From: Caecibacteroides pullorum
GTDB lineage: Bacteria; Bacteroidota; Bacteroidia; Bacteroidales; Bacteroidaceae
Assembly: GCF_019239235.1 (NCBI RefSeq)
Contig: NZ_JAAZTS010000016.1
Coordinates: 1 to 64,000, forward strand
Direction of reading: 5' to 3'
Length of the DNA stretch: 64,000 nt
A program made the translations under genes and the position numbers. The notes under the pieces are model-generated. The model made no database searches, was not told the origin of the DNA, and worked only from the letters and a program-made list of their open reading frames with translations. Below, one piece after another: positions 31,794-39,832 of this stretch; position 1 is the first letter of the stretch, and the number at the start of each line of letters is the position of its first letter.

Positions 31794-33296
31794 ATGAAAC
31801 AAAAAGCGGTTATTATAGGTGGAGGATTAGGCGGACTGTTTACCGGTGCTTTTCTTAGTAAGGAAGGCGTGGAAGTGACAGTCCTCGAAAAGAACAATGT
31901 CATTGGAGGAGGTTTACAGTGTTTTAAGCGTAACGGGACATGTTTCGAAACGGGTATGCATATACTGGGTGGCTTTCATCCCGGTGGCAGTCTGAATCGT
32001 ATTTGCGCCTATCTGGGTATCTTGGACAAGCTTGAAATACGGCATACGGATGCGGACGCCATGGATGCCATTTTGTATGGAGAGGATGGTTCCTTCTATA
32101 CTTTGCCTACCGGTAAGGATGCATTTACGCGTTACCTTCAGCAGCAGTTTCCTGCCGACTCAGAGGGTATAAAGCGCTATATGGATGCGATGTATGCTTT
32201 GTCTTATGAGGTCGATGCCTTTTATTTGCGCAGTAGTGAGATGAGTTTATTTTCACACAGCGATGATTTCTTCATGCCGGCCGATGAGTTCATTGCACAA
32301 TATGTTTCCGATCGTAGATTGCGCGACCTGTTGGCATATATGAGTCCGATGTATGGAGGTATTGCTGGTCATACTCCCGCTTATGTTCATGCGTTGATAA
32401 ATGTATTGTATATAAACGGTTCAAGCCAGTTTGTAGATGGAAGCCAGCAGCTGGCCGATCGGTTGGCAGAGGTTATCGAATCTTGCGGCGGACATGTGAT
32501 TGCCGGTGATGCGGTAGAGTCTGTAAAAGTGGTCGACCGAGTTGTCGAATCTGTCATGACCAAGAGCAAAAAGCAATATGTTGGCGACTGGTACATCAGC
32601 GATGTCCATCCTGCTACACTTTTTGCGTTGACGGGTGATGGGGCATTTCCCCGTATTTATGTGAATCGGATAAAAGAGATTCCCAACAGCTATTCGGCTT
32701 TTAGTGTTTACATAAAGTTCAAGCCGGAGTCCTATCCTTATGTCAATCATCCCTGTTATTTCCAGGAGAACTACGAAACCGTTTGGAACCTGGGCGAGTA
32801 TACCGAAGACAGTTTTCCTCAAGGGTTTATGTTTATCACTCCTCCTACCCACAATCAGGGCCCGTGGGCGAACCGCATGATTATAAATTGTGTCATGCCT
32901 TTCGATGCCGTTCGTCAATGGGAACATACGACCATCGGTCACCGGGGAAATGATTATGTGGAGTGGAAAGAACGTTTGACAAACAAGGTGATTGCTAAAA
33001 TGGACATGCTGAAACCGGGATTCAGGGATGCCATTGATGTTTCCTTTGCTTCCTCTCCACTGACCATTCGCGATTATTATGGAGTAAAGGAAGGTAGTTT
33101 GTACGGTCATCGGTGTGATTGTAAAAACATGCTTCAGTCCCAGATGCCCATTGCGACCAAAGTTCGCAACCTTTTGCTTACAGGTCAGAATGTGAATCTC
33201 CATGGCATTTGTGGGGTCCCTTTGACAGCGATTGAAACGGCCGAGGCGATTGTTGGCCGTGGAGTAATATTGGATAAGATAAATAATCATAAATAA
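31794..33296 (+). CDS. CrtI-like FAD-dependent oxidoreductase 2
   Basis: This second 500-residue copy has VIIGGGLGGLFTGAFLSKEG at the N-terminus, IGGGLQCFKRNGTCFETGMH next, and LLLTGQNVNLHGICG near the end. It is a paralogue of the preceding protein with the same length but clear divergence, so the pair probably act in sequence or as a heteromer on different double bonds. The gap to its neighbour is 28 nt and the following radical SAM gene is 8 nt away. Confidence 0.9.
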   Translation: MKQKAVIIGGGLGGLFTGAFLSKEGVEVTVLEKNNVIGGGLQCFKRNGTCFETGMHILGGFHPGGSLNRICAYLGILDKLEIRHTDADAMDAILYGEDGSFYTLPTGKDAFTRYLQQQFPADSEGIKRYMDAMYALSYEVDAFYLRSSEMSLFSHSDDFFMPADEFIAQYVSDRRLRDLLAYMSPMYGGIAGHTPAYVHALINVLYINGSSQFVDGSQQLADRLAEVIESCGGHVIAGDAVESVKVVDRVVESVMTKSKKQYVGDWYISDVHPATLFALTGDGAFPRIYVNRIKEIPNSYSAFSVYIKFKPESYPYVNHPCYFQENYETVWNLGEYTEDSFPQGFMFITPPTHNQGPWANRMIINCVMPFDAVRQWEHTTIGHRGNDYVEWKERLTNKVIAKMDMLKPGFRDAIDVSFASSPLTIRDYYGVKEGSLYGHRCDCKNMLQSQMPIATKVRNLLLTGQNVNLHGICGVPLTAIETAEAIVGRGVILDKINNHK

Positions 33297-33304
33297 ACAC
33301 AGTT

Positions 33305-34606
33305 ATGGACACTAGTACTATTAAATTAAAATTGATTTATCCGAAATGGAAGAAATTACCGGGGCAAACAACGTTCAACTTACCGCCTCACGGTCCGGTT
33401 GCTTTTGCGGCTACGTTACCGGAGTATGTGGATATTTCTTTTACAGACGAGAACGTCGAAGATATTGATTTCGACGAGCCTTGCGATCTTGTTGCTTTGT
33501 CTATGATGCTTTCTACCCAGGTAAAACGTGGGTGGGAAATTGCGGCCGAGTATCAGAAACGTGGTAAGAAAGTGCTTGCCGGAGGTATTGCAACCATGCT
33601 CCATGCCGATGAGATGGTGGAACATCTTGATAGCGTTTTCTTAGGCGAGGCCGAGGGACGCAGTGAGCAGATGCTGCAAGACTGGCGTAATGGTTGCCTT
33701 AAGAAAGTCTATAATTACATGCTTCAATTTCCTCCCATCGAGGATGTAGGTCCTTGTCGTAGAGATCTCTATAAGCGCGAACTTTACAACCATAAAGGTG
33801 TGCCTATGGTCGATCTGTTCCATGCTTCGCGTGGCTGCCGTTTCTCATGCTATCCCTGTGCGGTCAGCTACCTTGGTGGACGTGTCTTCCGCCCCAGACC
33901 CATAGATAAGGTTGTGGAGGATATGGCAAGCATCGACAATAACAGATTGTTTATTGTAGATAATTCCTTGGCTCAGAACAAACAGTGGGAGAAGGAATTG
34001 TTTACAGCAATAGCTCCTCTTAAGAAGAAGTGGATCAGCCATACGATCGAAGACGATCCCGAGATTCTTGATCTTGCGGCTAAGGCTGGTGCATGGTACG
34101 TATACCAGGCTGTATACGATACGTCCGATTATATTAAGGAACGTGTAAAGCGTTATCACGATTATGGCATCGGTGTAGAGGGTACCATCCTTTTGGGACT
34201 CGACAATCAGACGGAGGACGATTGTAAACGTTTGATCGATTTCTTGGGAGAAATTGATTTGGATTTAGCTGAATTTACCGTAATGACTCCTTTCCCTCAT
34301 ACCAAGGGTTATGACGATCTGTTGCGTCAAGGTCGAATTTTTGATTTTGACTGGAATCATTACAATGCCGGACAAGTGGTATTCCAACCCAAGCACATGT
34401 CGCCGGAGAAATTGCAGGATCTGTACGATTATGCTTGGAAGACATTCTATAAGGATGAAAGCCAGGAGCAGAAGATGTTCCGTTTGTTCTGCAATGTAGC
34501 TTTGCGCGAAATGGAAGAGGGAACTTATCGTCCGCGTGACAGACGTCTCATAAATAAGTCTTTTGGACGTGATGTCGATAGAAAAGTAAGGAATGTGAAT
34601 AAATGA
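33305..34606 (+). CDS. Radical SAM enzyme with cobalamin-binding-type N-terminal domain
   Basis: The 433 residues begin with a Rossmann-like domain (about 1-125) of the B12-binding type, without the DXHXXG cobalamin-ligand motif. The radical SAM cluster motif follows: Cys178, Cys182, Cys185 (CX3CX2C). Blocks LGLDNQTEDD and FTVMTPFPHTKGYDDL are typical of this class (HpnR/HpnP-like and related). Members methylate, rearrange or cyclise unactivated carbons. No substrate can be assigned. Its place right after the oxidoreductases suggests tailoring of the same product. Confidence 0.88.
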   Translation: MDTSTIKLKLIYPKWKKLPGQTTFNLPPHGPVAFAATLPEYVDISFTDENVEDIDFDEPCDLVALSMMLSTQVKRGWEIAAEYQKRGKKVLAGGIATMLHADEMVEHLDSVFLGEAEGRSEQMLQDWRNGCLKKVYNYMLQFPPIEDVGPCRRDLYKRELYNHKGVPMVDLFHASRGCRFSCYPCAVSYLGGRVFRPRPIDKVVEDMASIDNNRLFIVDNSLAQNKQWEKELFTAIAPLKKKWISHTIEDDPEILDLAAKAGAWYVYQAVYDTSDYIKERVKRYHDYGIGVEGTILLGLDNQTEDDCKRLIDFLGEIDLDLAEFTVMTPFPHTKGYDDLLRQGRIFDFDWNHYNAGQVVFQPKHMSPEKLQDLYDYAWKTFYKDESQEQKMFRLFCNVALREMEEGTYRPRDRRLINKSFGRDVDRKVRNVNK

Positions 34607-34619
34607 GATAATAGCAATT

Positions 34620-34997
34620 ATGAAAGTATCACCCAATTATTACGATGAAATCTTTAATTATAAAGGTGAGTGGGATATGCCTTCCCTTTGCGGTTTGAAG
34701 ATCCGTCAGGTGGAAGGCCATACCTATATTATTGTGACAGAGTTGTATCAGGACAATCCTGGTACAAGTGTGACATATGCCGGCGAGAAGCTTGCCAAAC
34801 AGATCTGTGAGGCAAAAGGGCTTGTGCTCGATGAGTGTACCTATATAGAATGTACTCCCGATACAAACTCGAAATTGTCATTTTACGATGAAGAATATTT
34901 TGTCGTCGATTTCAAGGCAGATCTGCAGCATCGGTACCGTCAGTTGAGTCTGGAGGAAATAAAACATATACTGGATCATAAGGTAGTCGAAAGATAA
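34620..34997 (+). CDS. Small protein of unknown function paired with the radical SAM gene
   Basis: The 125 residues are soluble and acidic, without signal peptide or membrane segment. Notable stretches are TYIIVTELYQDNPGTSVTY and CTYIECTPDTNSKLSFYDEE. I do not recognise a family. It lies 13 nt after the radical SAM gene and 4 nt before an esterase gene, so it is part of the operon. It could be a substrate-binding or accessory protein for the radical enzyme. Confidence 0.7.
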   Translation: MKVSPNYYDEIFNYKGEWDMPSLCGLKIRQVEGHTYIIVTELYQDNPGTSVTYAGEKLAKQICEAKGLVLDECTYIECTPDTNSKLSFYDEEYFVVDFKADLQHRYRQLSLEEIKHILDHKVVER

Positions 34998-35001
34998 GAA
35001 G

Positions 35002-35901
35002 TTGAAACGTATTATTTTTATTGTTGCTCTTCTTGTTGGTTGCGTGCGGCAGTTGGTGTTGGCACAGGAGATCATTCATATTTGGGATGGGACCGATGTC
35101 GGCAGTAGTCGTGTGACCCTTCAGTCGTTTCTCCCTCAGACGAATCAGTATGCCGGTTTGGCGGTGATCGTCTGCCCGGGTGGCAGCTATTGCTGGCACG
35201 ATTATGAGGTCGAAGGAACGGATGTAGCCCGTTGGCTTCAGAAAGAAGGCATTGCGGCGTTCGTGTTGAAATACAGGGTTCAAGGCATATTCCCCTATAT
35301 TTTCCACAGCCGGGCGATATTTGGAGGCCATAAGCATCCCGATATGATTGAGGATCTCCAACGCACCATTCAGTTGCTCCGTGAGCAGGCCGACCGCTAT
35401 GACATCGATCCCTCCAGGATAGGAGCGATGGGCTTTTCGGCGGGTGGTCATTTGGTCATGTCCGCAGCCTGTTTTCATGCGACAGACTTTCTGGCAAGCC
35501 AGGGCATTTCCCATGCCGAGTCGTTGCGTCCCGATTTTGTGGCGCCCATCTATCCTGTGGTTTCCATGTCCCATCCGGTCACGCATAAGCGTTCGCGCAG
35601 GGCGTTGCTTGGAGAATGGGGAAAGTTCAGTCGCAGGATGCGCGATTCCTTGTCGGTCGAGCGTCATATTCCGGAAGACTGTCCTCCTGTATTTCTGGTG
35701 AACTGCAAGGACGATCCAGTCGTGAAGTACCATAATTCAGAGCTGCTTGATTCGGCTTTGACGAGTAAAGGTATCCCTCACCGATACATCCAGTATCAGA
35801 CAGGGGGGCATGGATTTGGAGCATCCAATGTTCGGGGAACGGCAGAGTGCAGGCAGTGGCGCAGTGAGTTTATGAAATGGATAAAAGAATTGTATAAATA
35901 A
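35002..35901 (+). CDS. Exported alpha/beta hydrolase (acetyl-esterase type)
   Basis: The 299 residues start with a TTG, the only start that keeps the signal peptide (MKRIIFIVALLVGCVRQLVLA). The oxyanion segment is VIVCPGGSYCWHDY, the nucleophile elbow GFSAGGH, and the Asp/His pair is in NCKDDPVVKY and GGHGFG. This is the BD-FAE/xylan-esterase-like group of secreted hydrolases. In this setting it may remove an acyl or acetyl group from a periplasmic intermediate. Confidence 0.87.
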   Translation: MKRIIFIVALLVGCVRQLVLAQEIIHIWDGTDVGSSRVTLQSFLPQTNQYAGLAVIVCPGGSYCWHDYEVEGTDVARWLQKEGIAAFVLKYRVQGIFPYIFHSRAIFGGHKHPDMIEDLQRTIQLLREQADRYDIDPSRIGAMGFSAGGHLVMSAACFHATDFLASQGISHAESLRPDFVAPIYPVVSMSHPVTHKRSRRALLGEWGKFSRRMRDSLSVERHIPEDCPPVFLVNCKDDPVVKYHNSELLDSALTSKGIPHRYIQYQTGGHGFGASNVRGTAECRQWRSEFMKWIKELYK

Positions 35902-35915
35902 AACGAGTAAGAAAT

Positions 35916-37073
35916 ATGGTTGAAAGAGATGCTAAGTTTGACGATATCCGTCCCTATTATGAAGAGGAGATACCGGCAGCGATGCAGCGCATTGCCGATA
36001 GCGGGTCCTTTCCGTTGCTGGCCTCTTATGTTTATCCGCATGAGCATATCGAAGATATTCGCGATCAGATACGTTCCTATCGCACCGTGCGCGATTTTCA
36101 GCTCGAGGTTATGCGTTGTGTCAACGAGCAGGTGATTGCCCGCAGCATTACTGAGTTTTCTTATGGTGGAATCGAGAAGCTGGATCCGGCCAAGAAATAT
36201 CTTTTTGTGTCAAACCATCGTGATATCATGCTCGATGCCTGTCTGTTGCAGTATATTCTTTACATGAACGGGCACGAGACTTCCGAGATTACGTTTGGCG
36301 CGAATCTCATGCAGGGCCAGTTGGTTACCGATATCGGTAAGTCGAACAAGATGTTCAAGGTAGAACGTCCGGGCAACAATCCGCGCGATTTTTATCGTGC
36401 TTCGCTTCATTTGAGCGAATATATTCGTTATACGCTGACGCAAAAGAAAGAGTCTGTATGGATTGCCCAGCGCAATGGACGTACCAAAGACGGGATCGAC
36501 CGTACCGATCAGGGCATCATTAAGATGTTTGGCATGAGCCGGACGGATAATAAGGTCGATTCGTTGGCCGAGCTGAACATCGTGCCGGTTGCTGTCAGCT
36601 ACGAGTGGGAGTCATGCGACATTTTGAAGACGCTCGAATTGTATGCTTCTCAGAATACCAAGTATGTGAAGAAGCCGGGTGAAGATCTGAACAGTATCTT
36701 GACAGGCATCATGCAGCCCAAAGGCCGGGTACATATTGAGTTTTGCGATATGGTGACGAAAGACGATTTGATGCAGTTCAGCGAGGCTACGACCAGCGAC
36801 TTCAACCGTCAGGTAGCTTCTCTTCTCGATGAACGCATCTGTCGTGCCTATCGCCTTACTCCCAATAACTACATTGCCCACGACTTGAGGTTTGGCAATA
36901 CGATGTATGGTTCATATTATACCAGTGAACAGAAAGATGCCTACATGAAGCATTTGCTCAAGCTTCAGAATTACGCTGAATCGTGCGAGATGGATTTGCT
37001 TTATGACATTTTCTTGGGAATATATTCCAATCCTGTAGATTCAAAGAATAAATATGGTAAACAATCGGTGTAA
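35916..37073 (+). CDS. 1-acyl-glycerol-3-phosphate acyltransferase-like protein A
   Basis: The 385 residues carry the NHX4D acyltransferase site SNHRDIMLD (near residue 99) and a later block WIAQRNGRTKDGID, where FPEG is replaced as in the cytosolic glycerol-phosphate acyltransferase subgroup. No clear membrane helix is seen. It would esterify an acyl chain onto a glycerol-type acceptor. It overlaps the following gene by 20 nt and lies 14 nt after the esterase. Confidence 0.88.
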   Translation: MVERDAKFDDIRPYYEEEIPAAMQRIADSGSFPLLASYVYPHEHIEDIRDQIRSYRTVRDFQLEVMRCVNEQVIARSITEFSYGGIEKLDPAKKYLFVSNHRDIMLDACLLQYILYMNGHETSEITFGANLMQGQLVTDIGKSNKMFKVERPGNNPRDFYRASLHLSEYIRYTLTQKKESVWIAQRNGRTKDGIDRTDQGIIKMFGMSRTDNKVDSLAELNIVPVAVSYEWESCDILKTLELYASQNTKYVKKPGEDLNSILTGIMQPKGRVHIEFCDMVTKDDLMQFSEATTSDFNRQVASLLDERICRAYRLTPNNYIAHDLRFGNTMYGSYYTSEQKDAYMKHLLKLQNYAESCEMDLLYDIFLGIYSNPVDSKNKYGKQSV

Positions 37074-38232
37074 CCCGTTTCTTGATGCACCGTTGACCGT
37101 TCGTCGGGTGGTACTGATGGCGATAGCTGCCGTCGTATTTATCCTGGGAGTGATTTATGGTACGGTAAGAGGGGCGTTTTGGACTTGGTGTGGAAGAACG
37201 CGCGAAAGGAGGCTTGATGACTTTCATCGGATCATGCATAAGGTCTTCAAGCTCGATCTGCGCCTTCATCCGTGGTTGTTTTGTGACATCCATAATCCAT
37301 ACAACGAGACTTTCGAGCGTGGCTCTATTGCCATTTGCAATCATCAGTCTCTGATCGATCCGTTGTGCCTGCTCATTCTTTCTCCTAAACTGCTGATCGT
37401 TACGGGCAAGCGGGTATGGGAGAACCCGATCGTCAAGCCGGTATTGCGTTTGGCGGAGTTTACCTGTACCAGCTATACGATGGACGAAATGATAGAATAT
37501 TGCAGGTATCATATCGACCGTGGCTATACAGTCGTTTTTTTCCCGGAAGGCGAGCGTTCGCAGAATGGGCGCATCTTGCGTTTCCATTCCGGAGCATTCC
37601 ATATTGCCAAAATATTGCAGGCAGACATCCTTCCTTTGTACATTCATGGGACAGGCCATGTGCTGCCTACACATAAGGCTTTCCAGAATCGGGCCAAGTT
37701 GTATGTCGAGATCGGTCAGCGCGTATTGTGTGATGACAAGTCCATATATACAGATACCCGTAAACAGGCCAATGCGTTCCGCCGCCATTACCGGTTGTAC
37801 TACGAAGAGTTATGCCGGAAACTGGAGGATACGGACTACTTTGCCGAGCTTGTAGCCGGCTTGTTTGGCCGGGTCGGGAAAAGAGGATATGCCTTGGATT
37901 TGTTGAGGCGTTACCACAATTTCTCAGCTTGGATTGACACCTCTTTCGATGACTATTCGTATGTCCTGATAGACGATCATACCGAAGGCGTTTTTACGTT
38001 GCTGTTTGCATTGGTCCATCCCTATGTGCCGGTCTATGCCATTGGTGCCGATAGTCTGAAGATGCTTTATCAGCAATGTACGAACTTGCCTGTCAATATT
38101 AATTTTGTAGCTGGAGCCAATGCTGCGAAGGTCAGTGCATACAAGCCTTTGTTCAGTGTGGAAGATGTGGTGAAGGTGCAAGTTTCAACTGTAAATAATA
38201 AAAAGAACAATTATGAAACAGCGTATTCGTGA
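37054..38232 (+). CDS. Membrane acyltransferase B with Rossmann-like tail
   Basis: The 392 residues have one membrane helix (about 17-40), then the PlsC motifs CNHQSLIDPLC and FFPEGERSQNG. The tail (about 285-392) resembles the last part of the MMPL-acyltransferase fusion at 26775; note VHPYVPVYAI here and THPDHEVYAY there. The two are clear paralogues, one free and one fused to an exporter. It overlaps both neighbours by 20 nt. Confidence 0.88.
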   Translation: MVNNRCNPFLDAPLTVRRVVLMAIAAVVFILGVIYGTVRGAFWTWCGRTRERRLDDFHRIMHKVFKLDLRLHPWLFCDIHNPYNETFERGSIAICNHQSLIDPLCLLILSPKLLIVTGKRVWENPIVKPVLRLAEFTCTSYTMDEMIEYCRYHIDRGYTVVFFPEGERSQNGRILRFHSGAFHIAKILQADILPLYIHGTGHVLPTHKAFQNRAKLYVEIGQRVLCDDKSIYTDTRKQANAFRRHYRLYYEELCRKLEDTDYFAELVAGLFGRVGKRGYALDLLRRYHNFSAWIDTSFDDYSYVLIDDHTEGVFTLLFALVHPYVPVYAIGADSLKMLYQQCTNLPVNINFVAGANAAKVSAYKPLFSVEDVVKVQVSTVNNKKNNYETAYS

Positions 38233-38440
38233 ACTTCTTGAGGGGATTCTTCCTCTTATCGATTTGGATTCTGATTTTTTGTTTAGTGAGCTGGACTCGC
38301 TGGGTGTTACCCTCATTTTGATGACATTGTCCCAGGAGTATGACATCGAGTTGGAAGCCCGGGATGCTACTCCCAAAAATCTCAAGAATCTGGATGCAAT
38401 TGTCAAGATGGTAGAAGATAAACTGGCGGCGAAACAATGA
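38213..38440 (+). CDS. Acyl carrier protein 3
   Basis: The 75 residues contain the phosphopantetheine site LDSLG (Ser29). The protein is small, acidic and three-helical. It overlaps the acyltransferase gene by 20 nt and the ligase gene by ATGA, which indicates the ligase loads this carrier. It is more divergent than the other two ACPs of the cluster. Confidence 0.85.
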   Translation: MKQRIRELLEGILPLIDLDSDFLFSELDSLGVTLILMTLSQEYDIELEARDATPKNLKNLDAIVKMVEDKLAAKQ

Positions 38441-39753
38441 GACGGATTGAGGATTATCTGTTACAGCATGCCACGACGGCTGGCGATCGTCTGGCTGTGG
38501 TCTGTGGTAGCGAGCATATCACGTATGCCCGGCTCTGTACGCTGGTCCAGGAGCGTGCCCGGACGTTGGCCGGTTGTGGACAGAAGGGGCTGGTGCTCAG
38601 GTCTTCCCAGTCGATCGATTTTCTCGTTACGTATTTTGCGGCTCACATGGCCGACAGGGCGATTGTTCCTTTGGAAAAAGACATTCCGGAAATCCGTTTC
38701 TCCGAGATCGAGTCTGTGGTTGCCGGGAATCCCATCCCCGACGACATTGCCGATATCCTGTTCACCACAGGCACTACCGGAAACCAGAAGGGAGTGATGC
38801 TGAGCCACACTGCCATCTTGGCCAATGCCGAGAATTTGATAGGTGCTCAGGGTTTTGACCAGGATGTAACGTTTGTCATCAGCGGTCCGCTCAATCATAT
38901 CGGAAGTCTTTCCAAAATATGGCCTATGATTGTAGTGGGCGGAACCATCCTTATCACCGAAGGCATCAAGGATATCAACGCCTTTTTCTCTGCGCTCGAT
39001 TATCCGTGTCGTAAGTTTGCTACCTTTTTGGTTCCCGCAAGTCTGCGTATACTGATGCAGTTTGGAAAGAACAAGTTGCATGAGTATGCTTCCAAAATCG
39101 ATTTTATTGAGACGGGAGCGGCTCCGATGGCACAGAGCGACATGGAGCAGCTGTGCGGCATCCTGCCTTCGACCCGGCTTTACAACACCTATGCGTCTAC
39201 CGAGACAGGCATTATTTCGACGCACGATTATTGCCATGACGGGTGCATACCCGGCTGTTTGGGAAAGCCCATGCGCCATGCATCTGTTGTCATTACGCCG
39301 GAGGGGACGATTGCCTGTCGCGGTCCGATGCTGATGAGCGGATACTTGGGCGATCCGTCGCTGACGGGTACCGTCTTGCGCGATCATACGCTCTATACCT
39401 CCGATTTAGGATACGTGGACGAGCAGGGTCGTCTCAGGCTGGAAGGTCGTGCAGACGATGTCATCAATGTGGGTGGTTACAAGATCTCGCCGATTGAAGT
39501 CGAAAATGTGGCGATGGCCTATCCGGATATTACCGATTGCATTTGTGTCTGTGCCTACCATCCTGTGGTGGGCAATGTATTAAAGCTCATCTATGTCACA
39601 CAGGCCGGTCGCCCTCTCGATCAGAAAGCCCTGGTCAAGTATCTGAAAACCCGTTTGGAATCCTATAAAATTCCCTTTTTGTATGCGCAGGCCGATCGGG
39701 TAGAACGCACCTATAACGGAAAATTAAACAGGAAGTTCTACAAAAACAAATAG
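38437..39753 (+). CDS. ANL-family acyl/aryl ligase (AMP-forming)
   Basis: The 438 residues form a compact but complete adenylating enzyme: FTTGTTGNQKG (109-119), YNTYASTETG, a TSDLG...GRADDVINVGGYK block and the C-terminal lysine in NGKLNRKF. The family activates a carboxylic acid as acyl-AMP and passes it to CoA or ACP. With ACP 3 directly upstream (ATGA overlap), it is the best candidate for the starter-loading enzyme. The acid could be aromatic or fatty. It is the last gene of the run. Confidence 0.9.
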   Translation: MRRIEDYLLQHATTAGDRLAVVCGSEHITYARLCTLVQERARTLAGCGQKGLVLRSSQSIDFLVTYFAAHMADRAIVPLEKDIPEIRFSEIESVVAGNPIPDDIADILFTTGTTGNQKGVMLSHTAILANAENLIGAQGFDQDVTFVISGPLNHIGSLSKIWPMIVVGGTILITEGIKDINAFFSALDYPCRKFATFLVPASLRILMQFGKNKLHEYASKIDFIETGAAPMAQSDMEQLCGILPSTRLYNTYASTETGIISTHDYCHDGCIPGCLGKPMRHASVVITPEGTIACRGPMLMSGYLGDPSLTGTVLRDHTLYTSDLGYVDEQGRLRLEGRADDVINVGGYKISPIEVENVAMAYPDITDCICVCAYHPVVGNVLKLIYVTQAGRPLDQKALVKYLKTRLESYKIPFLYAQADRVERTYNGKLNRKFYKNK

Positions 39754-39757
39754 TTTC

Positions 39758-39778
39758 CTGGGAATTTCCAGATTTTTT
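39758..39778 (+). terminator. Weak terminator-like dyad at the end of the cluster
   Basis: CTGGGAATTTCCAG (39758-39771) forms a short dyad followed by ATTTTTT. The stem is short with almost no loop, so it is a weak candidate. Confidence 0.35.
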
Positions 39779-39780
39779 AC

Positions 39781-39788
39781 TACCTTTG
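39781..39788 (+). promoter_or_regulatory. -7 box for the C10 peptidase gene
   Basis: TACCTTTG fits TAnnTTTG and lies 44 nt before the ATG. A GTTTCC rather than TTTG lies near the -33 position. Confidence 0.55.
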
Positions 39789-39832
39789 TAGTAAGGATAT
39801 TTTTGTGAAACCTTATTAATACAAGTCATTCT

